A DNA stretch of 64,000 nt, from NCBI GenBank assembly GCA_963676295.2, contig CAXXJR010000029.1, one strand, 5' to 3'. A program made the translations under genes and the position numbers. Shown here piece by piece: positions 62,773-64,000 of the stretch (position 1 is its first letter; every line of letters starts with the position of its first letter). This DNA is from Maridesulfovibrio sp963676295 (GTDB taxonomy: Bacteria; Desulfobacterota; Desulfovibrionia; Desulfovibrionales; Desulfovibrionaceae). Under the pieces are notes generated by a model. That model searched no databases and had not been told where the DNA came from. It was given only the letters and a program-made list of their open reading frames with translations.

Positions 62773-64000
62773 TTATGCAGCAGCTTTTTTACTGGTCATA
62801 ATCTTCAAGATAGCTTTATCAGCTCCGATCATACCGAATGATCCGAGATAGCCGATATTTTTAATACAAGTTTCAATATTATCATCCATGATGCCGTCTT
62901 TACCGGGGATGCAAATCCCTTTCATTGAAAGAAAAGCTGCACTTATTGCGGCTTCTACAGCAGATGCAACTTTAAGAGCACAAGAAGTCTTAGCTCCATC
63001 GCAAACCATGCCTGCGATATCGCCCAAAGTGTTTCGTATTGTTCCTTCAACTTCGCTAAGTCCGCCGCCAAGAATCAAAATGATACCACATCCTGCGGCA
63101 GTTGCGGCAAGACTTGCTCCGCACAGAGCTGATAAACGCCCAAGACTATGCTTGAGGTGTATTGCTGTGAGATGGCTCATAATTAAAGAACGGATCAATT
63201 GTTCTTCGGTGGACTTATAGTGTTTTGCAAAAGCTACAACCGGAAGAGTTGCTGTTAATCCCTGATTTCCGCTTCCTGAATTACTCATTACCGGCATGCT
63301 TATGCCTTCCATACGAGCATCAGAAGCAGCGGCAGTAAGTCTTACAGCATATGAAATAACGTCGTCAGAGCGAACTCCGTCTTCGATATCACGTACCATG
63401 GATCTTCCGACCTTAAGTCCCCAATCTTTTGCAAGTCCTTCAGAAGCAACGGCTTCATTCAGTCTGGCTGCTTCAAGTATAAACTTAAGCGATTCAACAG
63501 GAGCCTTCGTTGCATACTCAAAGATATCTTTCATTGTTAACTTACAATCGCTGTCATCATCCTCAACGCTGATCCAAGGAGCAGAAAAGACTTCAACTCC
63601 ATTTTTCTCAACAAGTACGATTGCGCTATGAGATCTTGCCAGTACACAACGAGCAGAGTCATCACCTGACCGGACAAGGACTTCTGCGTATAAAGTTTCT
63701 TCTGTTTCAGCCAGTTCAACAGATAACACGTTATCTGTGAGCATTTTCTTAGCTACGCTAACCTGCTCTTCTGTCAGATCGCGCAAAACTTCAAGAACAA
63801 GCTCTGACTTTCCGCCGGTAATTCCGACAGCAGCAGCGATATCCAGACCGGTCATTCCAGTACCGGGAACGCCTACTCCCATTCCGTTTTTAAGCAGATT
63901 ACCGCTGATTTTAACTATTGTTCTTTCAGGCTGACAGCCTAAAGTTTCAACAGCTTTTGCAGCCGCCAGCGCTATGGCTATCGGCTCTGTGCATCCAAGT
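62773..64000 (-). CDS. L-cysteine desulfidase / UPF0597 family protein (5' end beyond the window)
   Basis: The reading frame is open from 62773 to the right edge (about 409 codons). The outer end reads LGCTEPIAIALAAAKAVETL, with the conserved GCTEP cysteine motif of the UPF0597/CyuA-type [4Fe-4S] cysteine desulfidases, and the segment GMGVGVPGTGMTGLDIAAAV follows. The C-terminal part has the conserved CGASLAATAAGCGIILILGG stretch. It probably breaks down L-cysteine to pyruvate, ammonia and sulfide. Converges with nfnB at the terminator. Confidence 0.88.
   Translation of the reverse strand, partial: LGCTEPIAIALAAAKAVETLGCQPERTIVKISGNLLKNGMGVGVPGTGMTGLDIAAAVGITGGKSELVLEVLRDLTEEQVSVAKKMLTDNVLSVELAETEETLYAEVLVRSGDDSARCVLARSHSAIVLVEKNGVEVFSAPWISVEDDDSDCKLTMKDIFEYATKAPVESLKFILEAARLNEAVASEGLAKDWGLKVGRSMVRDIEDGVRSDDVISYAVRLTAAASDARMEGISMPVMSNSGSGNQGLTATLPVVAFAKHYKSTEEQLIRSLIMSHLTAIHLKHSLGRLSALCGASLAATAAGCGIILILGGGLSEVEGTIRNTLGDIAGMVCDGAKTSCALKVASAVEAAISAAFLSMKGICIPGKDGIMDDNIETCIKNIGYLGSFGMIGADKAILKIMTSKKAAA

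Overview
The window looks like a chromosomal segment of a Gram-negative, strictly anaerobic, sulfate-reducer-like deltaproteobacterium, probably a marine Desulfovibrio/Maridesulfovibrio relative. This is inferred from the split b/b' ATP synthase operon next to a bactofilin and the Rod/Mre genes, an NfnAB transhydrogenase pair, a cysteine desulfidase, a bacteriohemerythrin and the general protein flavour; no rRNA gene is present to confirm it.

Host left flank (1-22177). A long minus-strand block runs mreB, mreC, mreD, mrdA (PBP2), rodA, a bactofilin, then the ATP synthase genes atpF', atpF, atpH, atpA, atpG and the start of atpD. Between mreB and atpD it couples cell-shape and energy genes in one direction. 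Next come a YhcC-type radical SAM gene, pstA-pstC-pstS (no pstB here), an FAD oxidoreductase, an M24 peptidase, a DUF4911-type protein, a TetR regulator with paired palindromic operators, a periplasmic binding protein with a cysteine-rich tail, murI and an orphan ParA-type ATPase.

Mobile element (22178-54516, 32,339 bp). The chromosomal gene comM (yifB) is cut in two by a Tn7-like transposon whose two ends can be read to the base. The element starts TGT and ends ACA, is flanked by the 5-bp duplication cccgc (22173-22177 and 54517-54521), and removing it with one duplication restores an uninterrupted 508-codon comM. Next to one end is a five-gene transposition operon: tnsA, tnsB, tnsC, tniQ and a zinc-ribbon protein that I interpret as a TnsF-type target selector of the Tn6022 group, which is known to target comM. 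A probable, divergent TnsE-like gene sits at the other end.

Cargo (about 28.5-52.5 kb). The main cargo is a complete-looking aryl-polyene-type biosynthetic cluster (31330-50710): ketoreductase, three ketosynthases with intact Cys-His-His triads plus one chain-length factor, two acyl carrier proteins, two hotdog dehydratases, a thioesterase, an AMP-dependent ligase, two different acyltransferases, a glycosyltransferase, a LolA-like carrier, an MMPL exporter and several lipoproteins. It also holds two enzymes that are less usual for such clusters: a phytoene-desaturase-like flavoprotein and a B12-type radical SAM enzyme. Further cargo is a TPR protein, small lipoproteins, and a family of proteins built only from about 45-residue helix-turn-helix-like repeats (two intact genes and one frameshifted remnant).

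Host right flank (54517-64000). This holds the 5' half of comM, a SnoaL-like protein, a bacteriohemerythrin, lepB, lepA, a conserved-looking hypothetical gene, nfnA-nfnB and a partial L-cysteine desulfidase gene running off the window. I see no tRNA, rRNA or CRISPR array anywhere in the window.
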